Shown: positions 53,473 through 62,862, counted from the stretch's first letter. The stretch is DNA of 64,000 nt from Chryseobacterium salivictor (GCF_004359195.1 NZ_CP037954.1:1860001-1924000); one strand, 5' to 3'. A program made the numbers and translations. The notes: a model not told the origin generated them from the letters alone.

Positions 53473-53973
53473 TTAATACTCAATCTTCAGAATTTCAAAA
53501 GTGCTTTTCCTGGATTCTAAATCTAAGATGGCCTGTTCTCCCACCTTTTTATGCATTAAAACTTTTGCTAAAGGAGTTGTAAATGCTATTTTGCCTTTTG
53601 AAATACTAGCTTCATCCACTCCAACAAGCTGAAATAGTTGAGTCGATTTATTTTCTACATTTTTAAAGGTTACTTTTGCGCCAAAATGTACTTCATCTTG
53701 CGGTAGTTTTTTGACATCGATGATTTTTGCGGAGGCCATTCTTTCATTTAATAACTGCAGTTTTGCATTGATATGATTGAAAGAAATGCGGTATTCTTTC
53801 TCCTGGGCAGAATCCAGGTTTTCCTGTTCCTGCAGTAATTTTTCACGTTCTTCCAGTAAAGAATCCATTCCCGTTTGGGTTACGAAGTTTTCAGTTCCCA
53901 GCGGTAAATCTGCTCTTGGCGGAACCAAAGGAACTTCTTCCTGGTCATCTTCTTTTACAAATCCTCTGCTCAT
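53473..53973 (-). CDS. GreA/GreB family transcription elongation factor
   Basis: A 166-residue cytoplasmic protein. The N-terminal MSRGFVKEDDQEEVPLVPPRADLP is a hallmark of Bacteroidetes GreB-like proteins often misnamed acyl-carrier-protein synthases. A coiled coil follows (about 35-85), then the FKBP-like C-terminal domain (VHFGAKVTFKNVENKSTQLFQLVG, FTTPLAKVLMHKKVGEQAIL). It rescues backtracked RNA polymerase by stimulating transcript cleavage. The acidic tip needed for cleavage is not obvious, so activity is uncertain. Confidence 0.85.
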   Translation of the reverse strand: MSRGFVKEDDQEEVPLVPPRADLPLGTENFVTQTGMDSLLEEREKLLQEQENLDSAQEKEYRISFNHINAKLQLLNERMASAKIIDVKKLPQDEVHFGAKVTFKNVENKSTQLFQLVGVDEASISKGKIAFTTPLAKVLMHKKVGEQAILDLESRKSTFEILKIEY

Positions 53974-54035
53974 TATTCTTTAATTTAATGCTAATGAATG
54001 CAACTTTTAGACCTTGACTCATGAATTATTAAAGT

Positions 54036-54072
54036 TAAAAAAAACTTCCGGAATGTGATACTCCGGAAGTTT
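54036..54072 (-). terminator. Terminator of the DsbA-like gene
   Basis: AAACTTCCGGA and its complement form a stem; on the minus strand it runs into eight T residues, 22 bases after the stop at 54095. Confidence 0.88.
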
Positions 54073-54094
54073 GTCAATTTTATATAAGCTATGT

Positions 54095-54799
54095 TTAGTC
54101 GCAATTTCCATCAATATCACAACTTTCGCCACCATAAATGATTTGCAAACCTTTATCACCTGCAGAAAATTCTTTCCAGGAATTTTCTAAAACCTCTGTA
54201 AAAGCTGTGGGAGGCTGTGCACCGGAAACCCCATACTTATCATTAATCACAAAAAACGGAACACCACTGATTCCCATTTGCTGAGCCAACATCATATCTC
54301 GGGTTACTTCCATGCCGAAATCATCAGACAGCAGCGCTTCTCTGATTTCGTTTTCCTCTAAAGAAACAGACTTCCCGATTTCAATTAAGGTTGCTTCATC
54401 ATCAATGTTTTTGCCATCTACCAATTGGGCTTTAAATAAAGCTTCTTCGGCTTCATTTGCCAAATTTTTTGTCGCTGCCAGTTGCAACAAAAGATGCGCC
54501 CGGTAAGAATTTGCAACTTTTTGATGATCAAAATTAAAGTCAATTCCTGCTGCTTTCCCGGCTTTGTAAACGTGCTCATACATTTCTTTCGCCTGTGCTG
54601 CAGAAACTCCTTTTGCTTCTGAGAAATATTCCAAAGAACTGATGTCCGGCTGTGTTTTTAAGTGTGGATCAAGTTGAAAACTGTGCCACGTGACTTCTAT
54701 TTTTTCCTTATCAGGAAACTGTTCCAGGGCTTTTTCGAAATTCTTTTTTCCCACATAGCAGAACGGACAACGAATGTCGCTCCAAATATCTACTTTCAT
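54095..54799 (-). CDS. DsbA family oxidoreductase (FrnE-like)
   Basis: A 234-residue thioredoxin-fold protein with CPFC at residues 11-14 right after the first strand (VDIWSDIRCPFCYVG) and the cis-Pro loop ISGVPFFVIND. It has no signal peptide, so it is the cytoplasmic FrnE-like type rather than a periplasmic DsbA. FrnE members act in oxidative stress or as 2-hydroxychromene-2-carboxylate-like isomerases. The start at 54799 (MKVDIW) is preferred over 54820. The tail has an extra CDIDGNCD, a possible second metal or disulfide site. Confidence 0.9.
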   Translation of the reverse strand: MKVDIWSDIRCPFCYVGKKNFEKALEQFPDKEKIEVTWHSFQLDPHLKTQPDISSLEYFSEAKGVSAAQAKEMYEHVYKAGKAAGIDFNFDHQKVANSYRAHLLLQLAATKNLANEAEEALFKAQLVDGKNIDDEATLIEIGKSVSLEENEIREALLSDDFGMEVTRDMMLAQQMGISGVPFFVINDKYGVSGAQPPTAFTEVLENSWKEFSAGDKGLQIIYGGESCDIDGNCD

Positions 54800-54897
54800 A
54801 ACTTTTATTTTAAAATGCAATCAAATTTACGAATCTTTATATCAATTAACCTTGACATATGATAAGACGATGGCAGGCATATTATCTAAGGGAAATG

Positions 54898-55824
54898 TCA
54901 GATCACCAATAAACCGGAGATTTTTAAGACAATATACCAAAAGGCGAGCGTGAGCAGTGATAACGGAATGCCGATGCCAACCATTAAATTACAGAGTTTG
55001 GGTTCTAACCTGTGGGTTGATGCGATAACGGCGGCAGTAATCATGGGTGCCATCGCTGATTCTAAAAAAGCAATTTCAATGATTTGTCCTCTTTGGTTAA
55101 ATATGAAAAAATACAGGACGAAAATTACGGCCGGAAATAAGATCAGTTTAAACAAAAGTCCCCAAAACAACGGTTTTGCATCGCGGTCTAACTTCTGCCA
55201 TTTGAGTTGGCTTCCGACCGAAACCAAAGCCAGCGGTACGGTGGTGGCACCGAGTTTTGCAAAGACATCGTCAATGACCAACGGAACTTCAATATTCAAT
55301 AAGTTTAAAAAAACAGCCGCCGAGAATGCAATAAACGGCGGGAATTTTAAAATCTTTTTCAGAATATCTGAGAAAGAACTTTTTCCGCCTGAATAAAAAT
55401 TAGCAAAAATAATTCCCAGTGTTGAAAGTGCCACGAAAGAACCCGGTTGGTCCACGAGCATCACGGTTTTCAAACCACTTTCACCGTACAGCGACTGAAT
55501 TACGGGGATTCCTACAAAAGACGTATTTCCAAAGCCGGCACACAGGATTAATGCACCGATAAGTGTTTTCGGCCATTTCATTTTTTTGCCCAGGAAACTG
55601 AAAAAGAGGAAAGCCAATACAATATTCAGCCACGGAACCATCACCGGAAATACCACCTGAAAATTCAGGATAATCTTCGGAATAAAATAAAGAGATAACG
55701 CTGAAAGAGAAATATTTATGACGAAAGCGTTCAGCGCCAGATGTCCGTTTTGTGGGAACAGTTTTGTTTTTCGTAGGAAAAACCCCAAGAATAAACAAAG
55801 GAACAGTAAAATCAGATTAGACAA
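54898..55824 (-). CDS. AEC family transporter
   Basis: A 308-residue inner-membrane protein with about ten helices of the auxin efflux carrier (AEC) family, part of the bile/arsenite/riboflavin transporter superfamily. Characteristic segments are LNAFVINISLSALSLYFIPKI near the N-terminus, LCAGFGNTSFVGIPVIQSLYGESGL in the middle (the GNxxFxGxP core) and VGIGIPLSLLTLAFWYIVL at the end. Bacterial members carry malate or malonate-like acids. Substrate unknown; it stands alone. Confidence 0.9.
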   Translation of the reverse strand: MSNLILLFLCLFLGFFLRKTKLFPQNGHLALNAFVINISLSALSLYFIPKIILNFQVVFPVMVPWLNIVLAFLFFSFLGKKMKWPKTLIGALILCAGFGNTSFVGIPVIQSLYGESGLKTVMLVDQPGSFVALSTLGIIFANFYSGGKSSFSDILKKILKFPPFIAFSAAVFLNLLNIEVPLVIDDVFAKLGATTVPLALVSVGSQLKWQKLDRDAKPLFWGLLFKLILFPAVIFVLYFFIFNQRGQIIEIAFLESAMAPMITAAVIASTHRLEPKLCNLMVGIGIPLSLLTLAFWYIVLKISGLLVI

Positions 55825-55990
55825 ATTTTAGTTTTATTTAAAGATTTCTTTATTTTTAAATAAGGAAAGCAATCAGGGGACGGAATTTCATAAACCCCGC
55901 AGAGAAAACCTTTACCACAGATTTTCAAAATGTTGATCTGTAAAACCGGCTTTATCAGCGGGAATGAGTTGCTTTATAATTTGGGACTAG

Positions 55991-57349
55991 CTAAAGACTT
56001 TGCTCATACGCATTCCAGCCCGCGATTTTATAAGTCAAGGCTGATTTTTCAGGGTCATCAGATTTGTAAACGCCTCTTCCTACAATAATGAAATCGGTTT
56101 CCAGTTGGGTAAAGGCATGTTCAGGAGTATTGTACTGCTGACCTTTTCCATCGCCGGAGTCCGCCATATTAATTCCTGGCGTAAACAAAAGCAATTCGTT
56201 TGGAATTTTATTTTGAGCCACGCCTCCAAAAACATTGGGATGAGATAATGCAATTTTTGTTGCTTCTTCCCGGTAACTGGAATCTGTTAAAGTCCCTTTG
56301 GAGGACATTCCCAAAATTGCAACCACTCCTACATTTCTGAAACAGTCGAGGGAATCGTAGCCTGCAATGACCTGCGCCGTTACCAAGTCTGCCCAGTTCG
56401 ATATTTTATACATTCCGTACGCAAACTGTAGTTCCTGGGTGTTTCCAATGTCCGCAAATTTGCGGTCTTCCATCAAAAGGAAGTTGTATTTGGCCGCTAA
56501 ATCTTTTAATGGTAAAATGGTTTGGTCTGAATTGAAATCGATTAAGATATCGATATGCGTTTTCAAAGCAACAATGTGTGGTCCCACTTTTTCAGCCAGT
56601 GCCAGGAGTTCCTGTGTAGTAGTAACATCCGCGGAAACAATAAGGTTTGATTTCTTTTCAATCGCAATTTCCAGCAGTTTCTGGGCGACAGAGTGGTCAC
56701 AAAGATCCAGTTTCTGTTCGTAAGAAATTCTTTTTTCCTCTTTGAATTTTACAACGTTTCCGGCAAGAAAATCGTTGATTCTTTCAACTTCATCATCGGA
56801 TAGATGGCCTTCTTCTTTCAGGATAGTACACACTTCTGAAATCGTAAAAAGCGTATGAACACGGAATCCTCTGCTTTCCAGAATTTCCTTTCCACCCTGT
56901 TGCCGGTCCAAAACCACCACGATATCTGAAACGGTAATTCCTTCATTTTCAATTTCCGGAATAGTTTCTAATAAAGAAGCGCCAGAAGTAATCACATCTT
57001 CCACCAGGAGGCAGTTTTGACCCTGCGTGTAAATGCCCTCCAGTATTTTTTTGGTGCCGTACTGTTTGGCTTCTTTGCGTTTGATAATTAAAGGCAGATA
57101 GCTTTCCAGAGACATTGCCGTCGCCATCGGAAGTGCCGCGTACGGAACCCCGCAGATCAAGTCGAAATTATCCAGAGGAAGCATGTCCAACATATAGTTA
57201 GCAAGCTTTTTCAGGATTTTTGGATCCGATGCCAACGGACGCAAATCCACATAAAACGGACTTTCAATGCCTGATTTCAGTGTAAATCTTCCAAACTTGA
57301 TGATGCCGAGCTGATAACACTCGAGAAAAAAATCTTTCTTAGTTTCCAT
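55991..57349 (-). CDS. bifunctional orotate phosphoribosyltransferase / OMP decarboxylase (UMP synthase)
   Basis: A 452-residue fusion for the last two steps of de novo UMP synthesis. The N-terminal half (about 1-195) is orotate phosphoribosyltransferase with FGRFTLKSGIESPFYVDLR and the PRPP motif LLVEDVITSGAS (about 114-125). The C-terminal half (about 215-452) is OMP decarboxylase with LLMEDRKFADIGNT, giving the catalytic D295-x-K297-x2-D300. The order PyrE-PyrF is that of eukaryotic UMP synthase and is known for many Bacteroidetes. It is transcribed alone. Confidence 0.95.
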   Translation of the reverse strand: METKKDFFLECYQLGIIKFGRFTLKSGIESPFYVDLRPLASDPKILKKLANYMLDMLPLDNFDLICGVPYAALPMATAMSLESYLPLIIKRKEAKQYGTKKILEGIYTQGQNCLLVEDVITSGASLLETIPEIENEGITVSDIVVVLDRQQGGKEILESRGFRVHTLFTISEVCTILKEEGHLSDDEVERINDFLAGNVVKFKEEKRISYEQKLDLCDHSVAQKLLEIAIEKKSNLIVSADVTTTQELLALAEKVGPHIVALKTHIDILIDFNSDQTILPLKDLAAKYNFLLMEDRKFADIGNTQELQFAYGMYKISNWADLVTAQVIAGYDSLDCFRNVGVVAILGMSSKGTLTDSSYREEATKIALSHPNVFGGVAQNKIPNELLLFTPGINMADSGDGKGQQYNTPEHAFTQLETDFIIVGRGVYKSDDPEKSALTYKIAGWNAYEQSL

Positions 57350-57480
57350 ATACTTTTTACTTTATTACAAAGTTAAGTTTTTCAATGAATTTTCGGGGAG
57401 TATTCAAAGGTTAAAAAGTATTAAAAGTGGGGTCGTGGTATTAAATCATTATTTTATTTGCAGCTCGAATGAGTCCAAAT

Positions 57481-57515
57481 AAAAAAGCAGTCTTTTTAAG
57501 GCACTGCTTTATTTT
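57481..57515 (-). terminator. Orphan terminator-like hairpin
   Basis: AAAGCAGT pairs with ACTGCTTT around an 11-base loop, with the better T run on the minus strand. No gene ends upstream of it on that strand, so it may close a lost gene or an unseen RNA. It lies at the left edge of the accessory region. Confidence 0.55.
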
Positions 57516-58163
57516 AGAAATGCGTTTATAAACTTTGGATCTATTGGTGTAGAATAAAACAGAACTTTTTCGAACTGTAAATATTTAAATTTTTCGTAAT
57601 GCTTCCGGTTCCAGACTTTGCACTCAATGAAAAACTTTCACAGAAAGTCTCACGTACCAAATACAGGCTCCTTATTGATTAGTTATGAATGCTTTTTGAT
57701 TGGTATTTTAAAATAACTACACTTTCGGTTGCATTAGTATAAAAAATGATATTTTTCACCAGTAGCACGCAGCATTAAATATTATGCCACCTGCCTAAAG
57801 GTAGAGTCGGTATAAGGTCTGAGCAAACCGGTTGATGACCAAAAGGTGATGTATTACTGAAATTAATGAGATATGGCCAACTGTCTTTTTTGTTACCCTT
57901 CACTTTATTGAATTCTCCTTATGTGTTTGAATAGAGGGTGGTTATAAGTGGATTTGTGTAAAATTTTGCGCCACTTTCCGAATTAAAAATGTAACTTTAT
58001 ACATCAATAAAACATTATCGAAGCCGAATATCCAGTCGGCAAAGTTTTATCCACCGGTGGAGGAATTCATCACTTTATAAGATGGGAAACTGTCGGTTTC
58101 AAGATTCTAAAAAGAAGTGTTTTACGTCAAATATTAAAAAAAGCAAAACTAAAAATTAAAAAC
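57516..58163. other. Long gene-free region at the island edge
   Basis: No convincing gene, tRNA or intact mobile element is seen here. Short open stretches with protein-like text appear, for instance a frame reading RVGIRSEQTG at about 57804-57833 and one reading YPVGKVLSTGGGIHHFIRWETV at about 58030-58095. Stops or lack of a start break both, so they may be decayed coding remnants. Confidence 0.4.
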
Positions 58164-58553
58164 ATGAATTACTATTTCTCAAAATCACTCGTCAATATAA
58201 CCTTTGATGAAGCTATTCAAAAAGTAACAGAATCATTAAAGGAGGAAGGCTTTGGCATATTGACAGAAATAGACATTAAAGCTACCCTAAAGAATAAACT
58301 GGATGTAGATTTTTATAATTACAAAATCCTCGGGGCATGCAATCCGCCTTATGCCTACAAAGCTTTATTGGAAGAAGATAAAATAGGTGCAATGTTGCCT
58401 TGCAATGTAATTGTGCAGGAAAGAGAAACCGGACACATAGAGGTTTCTGCAGTTAATCCTAATGCATCTATGCAAGCGGTAGAAAACAAAGATTTGCAAT
58501 CTATTTCCAATGAGATAAGTGCCAAGCTACAAAAAGTAATTAAAGCTTTATAG
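58164..58553 (+). CDS. DUF302 domain-containing protein
   Basis: A 129-residue cytoplasmic protein with the DUF302 fold: NITFDEAIQKVTESLKEEGFGILTEIDIKATLKNKL (about 11-46), YKILGACNPPYAYKALLEEDKIGAMLPCNVIVQE and a closing IEVSAVNPNASM. These match the family closely, including the LGACNPP motif with a conserved Cys. DUF302 proteins have no fixed function but often appear in metal or acid stress loci. It starts the accessory gene group. Confidence 0.94.
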   Translation: MNYYFSKSLVNITFDEAIQKVTESLKEEGFGILTEIDIKATLKNKLDVDFYNYKILGACNPPYAYKALLEEDKIGAMLPCNVIVQERETGHIEVSAVNPNASMQAVENKDLQSISNEISAKLQKVIKAL

Positions 58554-58681
58554 TATCGGGCCTTAATATGGCGAAAATATTTTCTTTAATAAAAAGCCAT
58601 TTCACATCATTTGGAACCAGAGAAAATTTTAATCAGATTTTTTAAAAAAAACAAATGAATATTAACTTAAATAATTATGTA

Positions 58682-58882
58682 ATGAAAAACTTTTTAATTT
58701 TTTTGGCCCTCCCAATACTGTTATTGACATCAAGTTGCAAATCTGCTTTTAGTGCTTCTAAAACCCTGCAAAATGATGAGAATCGTAAGGAACTTTATCA
58801 AAATATAATTTCAGATACAGTTAGATTTTCTGAATTTTTGGAAATGGCGAATAGTAATAAAAATGCCCGTATGATGATTTAA
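58682..58882 (+). CDS. short lipoprotein, possibly truncated
   Basis: The start is taken at 58682 (MKNFLIFLALPILLLTSSC), giving 66 residues with a clear lipobox and lipidated Cys at about 19. The remainder, ELYQNIISDTVRFSEFLEMANSNKNARMMI, looks like the beginning of a longer family that normally continues with Met-rich repeats. The gene may therefore be shortened. No known domain. Alternative start at 58655. Confidence 0.6.
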   Translation: MKNFLIFLALPILLLTSSCKSAFSASKTLQNDENRKELYQNIISDTVRFSEFLEMANSNKNARMMI

Positions 58883-59335
58883 GAGCACAAATCGAAGATT
58901 CACCAAATTTTTTTTAAAAAAAAGAAAGCATTGGTAAATTCATTACCATCATTAAATTCATAGGTCAAATTTGCAAATTACAGGCTTACCAAATAATGAA
59001 TTTGGTCACGAAAAAAAATGAGATCGCATGTTGGTAGTCCTCTGGAATAGTTAAAACATTTTTAATGATCAATTTATAAAAATAATTCTTTCTTTAAAAA
59101 TTTTAAAATTGACCAGTATCAGATTTCATAATGATGAAGATCATTTTGCTTCTGAGGAGGTTTATGGAACTTTGAGTTCCTTTAATAATGAAAGGATCAT
59201 CATCAAATTTTATAAAAATCAAATAAGTGTTTAACAGGAAAGTGGAGGATTGCAGATATGTGGCATCTATTTTTATCAAAGACCGGCATTCTATAGGCAA
59301 TTTTAAAAATTCCAAAATTAAAATTTCAAATTAAA
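58883..59335. other. Gene-free region with possible coding remnant
   Basis: No supported gene is present. One open stretch (about 59099-59233) reads protein-like but lacks a start and ends in TAA. A hairpin GGTAA-ATTCA-TTACC lies at about 58933. Confidence 0.35.
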
Positions 59336-59998
59336 ATGAAAACAAATGTAGAATTACAACGGGACGTGCAGGAAGCAATCCAATGGGAGCCATTATTACA
59401 CGCTGCGGAAATAGGAGTAACCGCGAAAGACGGTGTAGTTTCTTTGACGGGCGTGGTTGACAGCTATGCAAAAAAGAAAGAAGCAGAAGATGCTGCTAAA
59501 AGAGTGAGTGGCGTAAGAGCTTTGGTTGAAAATATTGAGGTGAAAATTCCCAGTGCCTGGTCAAAAACCGATGCGCAAGTCGCTAATGAGGTTTTAGAAG
59601 CTTTGAAAGCCGATTGGTCAGTTCCAAATGATAAAGTATCCGTAAAAGTAGAGGACGGTTGGGTGACTTTAGAGGGTGAGTTGCCCTGGAATTTCGAGAA
59701 AGAAGCCGCCAGCAACGCAGTGAAATATCTTACGGGAGTAAAAGGAGTCATCAATAATATAAAAATTAAATCCGAGGTACACGATAAAATTGAACAGAAA
59801 ACCATTAAAAATGCCCTTAGAAGAAGTGCAATTGACGATAGTGAAATCGAGGTTTCAGTTTCAGGTACAACTGCTACTTTAACAGGAGTCGTTAATTCCT
59901 GGTATGCCAAAGAGGAGGCAAGCCGTATTGCCTGGAAAACACCTGGGATTTGGCATGTGAAAAATGAACTTGCAGTTGATTACGAATATGCTTATTAA
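59336..59998 (+). CDS. triple BON domain protein
   Basis: A 220-residue protein made of three consecutive BON domains (about 3-71, 75-143 and 148-217), each with the pattern VTAKDGVVSLTGVVDSYAKKKEAEDAAKRVSGVRAL or its variants (VKVEDGWVTLEGELPW; VSVSGTTATLTGVVNSW). BON domains bind phospholipid membranes or surfaces and appear in osmotic-shock protein OsmY. There is no signal peptide, so it is cytoplasmic or a membrane-surface factor. It lies in the stress-type island. Confidence 0.95.
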   Translation: MKTNVELQRDVQEAIQWEPLLHAAEIGVTAKDGVVSLTGVVDSYAKKKEAEDAAKRVSGVRALVENIEVKIPSAWSKTDAQVANEVLEALKADWSVPNDKVSVKVEDGWVTLEGELPWNFEKEAASNAVKYLTGVKGVINNIKIKSEVHDKIEQKTIKNALRRSAIDDSEIEVSVSGTTATLTGVVNSWYAKEEASRIAWKTPGIWHVKNELAVDYEYAY

Positions 59999-60311
59999 CC
60001 ACTGATAACATTTTTTTAATGATACAGCCGCAATCACAGGTATTAAATCAAATGATCAGTATTGATCTGACTGAATCTGAAAAAGCTCAAAAGTGTTGAA
60101 ACCGTATAATTTGCAAGCAGCGGTTAAAAGTCATTGGGATGCCGTAAAAACATCGCGAAGTTGGGAATCACTTCAGTGCCAAAATTTAAAATACTGTTCA
60201 TTATTTAAAGCACTGAATGAAAAGGTGCTTTTAAATTTGTTTTCACAGTGTACAATAAGACATAAACACATTTGGAACCGAAACAATAATGAGTCGTGAA
60301 ATTAATTTAAG
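59999..60311. other. Short gene-free gap in the island
   Basis: No gene is supported. A 68-codon frame at 60093-60299 has no family resemblance and unusual composition. It is probably non-coding or decayed DNA. Confidence 0.4.
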
Positions 60312-61082
60312 ATGAACGTAATGAAAAAACTGGAAAATAAAGTTGCCGTTATCACTGGTGGTTCAGGCAGCATTGGTAAAACGACCGCGAGATTATTTTT
60401 AGAAAATGGCGCTAAGGTACTTTTGGTAGATCTTTCTGAAGATGCACTGAAAAATACGGTGAAGGAATTAAATAGTGAGCAGGTAAAATATTGTGCAGCA
60501 GATGTGTCAAAAGCAGATGAGGTCAAAAAATATGTTAATGAAGCGGCACAGTTATTCGGGAAAATTGATGTTTTTTTCAACAATGCCGGTATTGAAGGGA
60601 CCGTAAAACCCATCACCGATTATCCTGAAGAGGTTTTTGATAAAGTCATTTCCGTTAATATTAAAGGAGTGTGGTTGGGCAATAAATATGTTTTGCCCCA
60701 AATGAATGATGGCGGCAGTATCATTATGACTTCCTCGGTTGCAGGAATACGGGGTTTTGCGGGCTTAAGTGCTTACACCGCCAGTAAACACGCTGTGGTG
60801 GGTATTATGAGATGTACAGCAATTGAAGCTGCTCCGAGAAAAATAAGAGTCAATTCTGTACATCCGTCACCGGTAAATAACCGGATGATGCGTTCTATAG
60901 AAGAAACTTCATCTCCAGGCCATGGAGAAGAAGTTAAAAAACAGTTTGAAGCTGCTATACCGCTGGGACGGTATGCTGAACCTATAGAAATTGCACAATT
61001 AGTTTTATTTCTTGCCAGCGGTGACAGCCAGTTTATCACGGGTACAACCCAAGTTATTGACGGCGGCATGTGTGCACAGTAA
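60312..61082 (+). CDS. short-chain dehydrogenase/reductase
   Basis: A 256-residue cytoplasmic NAD(P)-dependent SDR of the classical type. Cofactor motif VITGGSGSIGKTTARLF (TGxxxGxG), VDLSEDALKN strand, NNAGIEGTVKP, catalytic Ser in IMTSSVAGIRGFAGL and Tyr-Lys in YTASKHAV (YxxxK). The closing GTTQVIDGGM is typical of 3-oxoacyl-ACP reductase or glucose 1-dehydrogenase-like members. Substrate unknown. It is flanked by island genes of stress type. The second Met (residue 4) is an alternative start. Confidence 0.93.
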   Translation: MNVMKKLENKVAVITGGSGSIGKTTARLFLENGAKVLLVDLSEDALKNTVKELNSEQVKYCAADVSKADEVKKYVNEAAQLFGKIDVFFNNAGIEGTVKPITDYPEEVFDKVISVNIKGVWLGNKYVLPQMNDGGSIIMTSSVAGIRGFAGLSAYTASKHAVVGIMRCTAIEAAPRKIRVNSVHPSPVNNRMMRSIEETSSPGHGEEVKKQFEAAIPLGRYAEPIEIAQLVLFLASGDSQFITGTTQVIDGGMCAQ

Positions 61083-61213
61083 TACAGATTACAGACCTTT
61101 TATGATCAGTTTTCTGCAGGTTAAAACAAAACCGGAAGTATTGTAACTTAAACTTAAACCTCTTCCGATAAGGTGACTGTAATTTTAGCTGATGAAAATT
61201 TGCTTAGCCAAAA

Positions 61214-61430
61214 ATGACCTTTGGAATATTGAGAGGTCTGCTTTTTAGGAAAACATCCATTTTTGAAAGGCTGATTCTTATTATTTGGATTTTTGCGGTT
61301 CCTTATAATATTCCCGGACAAAGAGGCTCAAAAGACACGCCGCTTGATTTGCTGAAAAAGCGCTTTGCTTAAGAAGAAATCAGCACAGAAGAGTATCAGG
61401 AAAGGAAAAAACAGTTGACTGGAATCCTTT
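61214..61430 (+). pseudogene. decayed SHOCT-domain small membrane protein
   Basis: The ATG at 61214 opens MTFGILRGLLFRKTSIFERL, a hydrophobic LIIWIFAVPYNIPGQ and then a TGA at 61346. One base shift in the A-run near 61319-61323 restores KDTPLDLLKKRFA, followed by an in-frame TAA at 61371 and then EEISTEEYQERKKQL. Joined, these give the SHOCT pattern (LDxLKKRxAxGEIxxEEYxxxKKxL) of small Bacteroidetes membrane proteins. Two independent lesions argue for a true pseudogene, unless sequencing errors affect this stretch. Confidence 0.72.
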
Positions 61431-61566
61431 ATTGTCAAATGCCAAATACCGTAGGAACAGGGCATCATTAAGGAACAATCAGAAGGAAGGTGATGATAAA
61501 AAATAGAGAAATTAAAAATAATGATAAGTTTAACGGTATATTGTACCAACAAAATGCATCAGTAAT

Positions 61567-62862
61567 ATGTCGGTCAAACATAATATTCGATCCGCAACCA
61601 GAAAAATAAAAGAATTCTTTGGGCTTTTTGGTCCTGGGATTACTACCGGTGCAGCTGATGATGACCCTTCCGGTATCGCCACCTATTCGCAAACCGGTGC
61701 ACAATTTGGCTATGGGCAATTGTGGACAGCGCTATATATGCTGCCCTTTATGACGGCTGTGCAGGAAGCCTGTGCGAGGATAGGGATGGTTACCGGCAAA
61801 GGACTTACTGCTGTTATCAAAGATCATTATAATAAAAAGGTACTGTATGCTTCCGTGGGGCTGGTTGTTATCGCCAACACCATTAATATAGGTGCAGATA
61901 TCGGTGCGATGGCCGCCGCTGCGCAGCTTCTTATTCCTGTTCACTTTGTCGTACTTACGGTAAGCTTTACCATTCTTATCCTTTTGTTAGAGATCTTTAT
62001 GAGTTATAGGGTGTATTCAAAAGTACTTAAATGGCTGGCTTTATCACTGCTTGCCTATCCTCTCACCGCATTTATTATCGATCAGCCCTGGGCAGAAGTG
62101 TTAAAAGCATCTGTTGTTCCTCATTTTGAGTTTTCTTTTAGTTTTCTGTTCATCATCACCGGGGTGTTTGGTACTACCATTACCCCATATATGTTTTTCT
62201 GGCAGGCATCTCAAGAAGTAGAGGAGGAAAAGGAAAAAGGGCTCATACGGGATGGGAAGCCCAGAATCAGATGGGCCCATATCCACGCTATGAGGAAAGA
62301 CAATAACATTGGGATGATCATCTCGGAATTCACTACCTGGTGTATCATACTGGTCGGCGGAACTGTACTTCATAAGAGTGGCGTTACCGACATCGGAACT
62401 GCCGCCGATGCAGCCAGGGCTTTGGAGCCTCTGGTGAACTCTTTCCCGAATTCGGGACTTCTGTCCAAGATGATATTTGCTATAGGGATTATCGGTCTCG
62501 GTATGCTTGCAGTACCGGTACTATCGGGGTCGGCTTCCTATGCCGTGTCCGAGGTCTTTAATTGGGATGCGAGTTTAGGACTCAAATTCAAAAAAGCAAA
62601 AGGCTTTTATATGGTCATTATCCTATCAACCCTCATCGGCCTGGCAATGAATTTTATTGGCATTGATCCGGTAAAAGCTCTAGTTTATACCGCTGTACTC
62701 AATGGAGTAGCCGCAGTACCGCTGCTGTTTCTTATCGTACGGATATCCACAAGTGAACAGATTATGGGTGATTTCAAAAGCGGATGGCTGTCCAAAGGAT
62801 TGTTATGGGCGACCTTTATCGTCATGGCAGCAGCATCTATTGCCATGTTCGCTGCCTTTTAA
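61567..62862 (+). CDS. Nramp-clade divalent metal transporter with altered metal site
   Basis: A 431-residue inner-membrane protein with about eleven helices, of the Nramp/SLC11-like family. Helix 1 reads DDDPSGIATYSQTGAQFG (DPSG at 33-36, where canonical Nramp has DPGN). Helix 6 reads GTTITPYMFFWQ, so the usual Met-Pro-His-Asn becomes T206-P207-Y208-M209. The conserved Asp is kept while the Met that favours transition metals is lost, so selectivity is probably not the usual Mn2+/Fe2+. It may be closer to Nramp-related Mg2+ transporters. It lies in the island after the SHOCT pseudogene. Confidence 0.85.
   Translation: MSVKHNIRSATRKIKEFFGLFGPGITTGAADDDPSGIATYSQTGAQFGYGQLWTALYMLPFMTAVQEACARIGMVTGKGLTAVIKDHYNKKVLYASVGLVVIANTINIGADIGAMAAAAQLLIPVHFVVLTVSFTILILLLEIFMSYRVYSKVLKWLALSLLAYPLTAFIIDQPWAEVLKASVVPHFEFSFSFLFIITGVFGTTITPYMFFWQASQEVEEEKEKGLIRDGKPRIRWAHIHAMRKDNNIGMIISEFTTWCIILVGGTVLHKSGVTDIGTAADAARALEPLVNSFPNSGLLSKMIFAIGIIGLGMLAVPVLSGSASYAVSEVFNWDASLGLKFKKAKGFYMVIILSTLIGLAMNFIGIDPVKALVYTAVLNGVAAVPLLFLIVRISTSEQIMGDFKSGWLSKGLLWATFIVMAAASIAMFAAF

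Noticed and set aside
59103-59315. A 70-codon minus-strand frame in the island
   Set aside because: No start context, no domain, and the region looks like decayed sequence on either strand.
60093-60299. A 68-codon plus-strand frame before the SDR gene
   Set aside because: No recognisable domain, no signal and composition unlike coding DNA; listed only as a gene-free gap.
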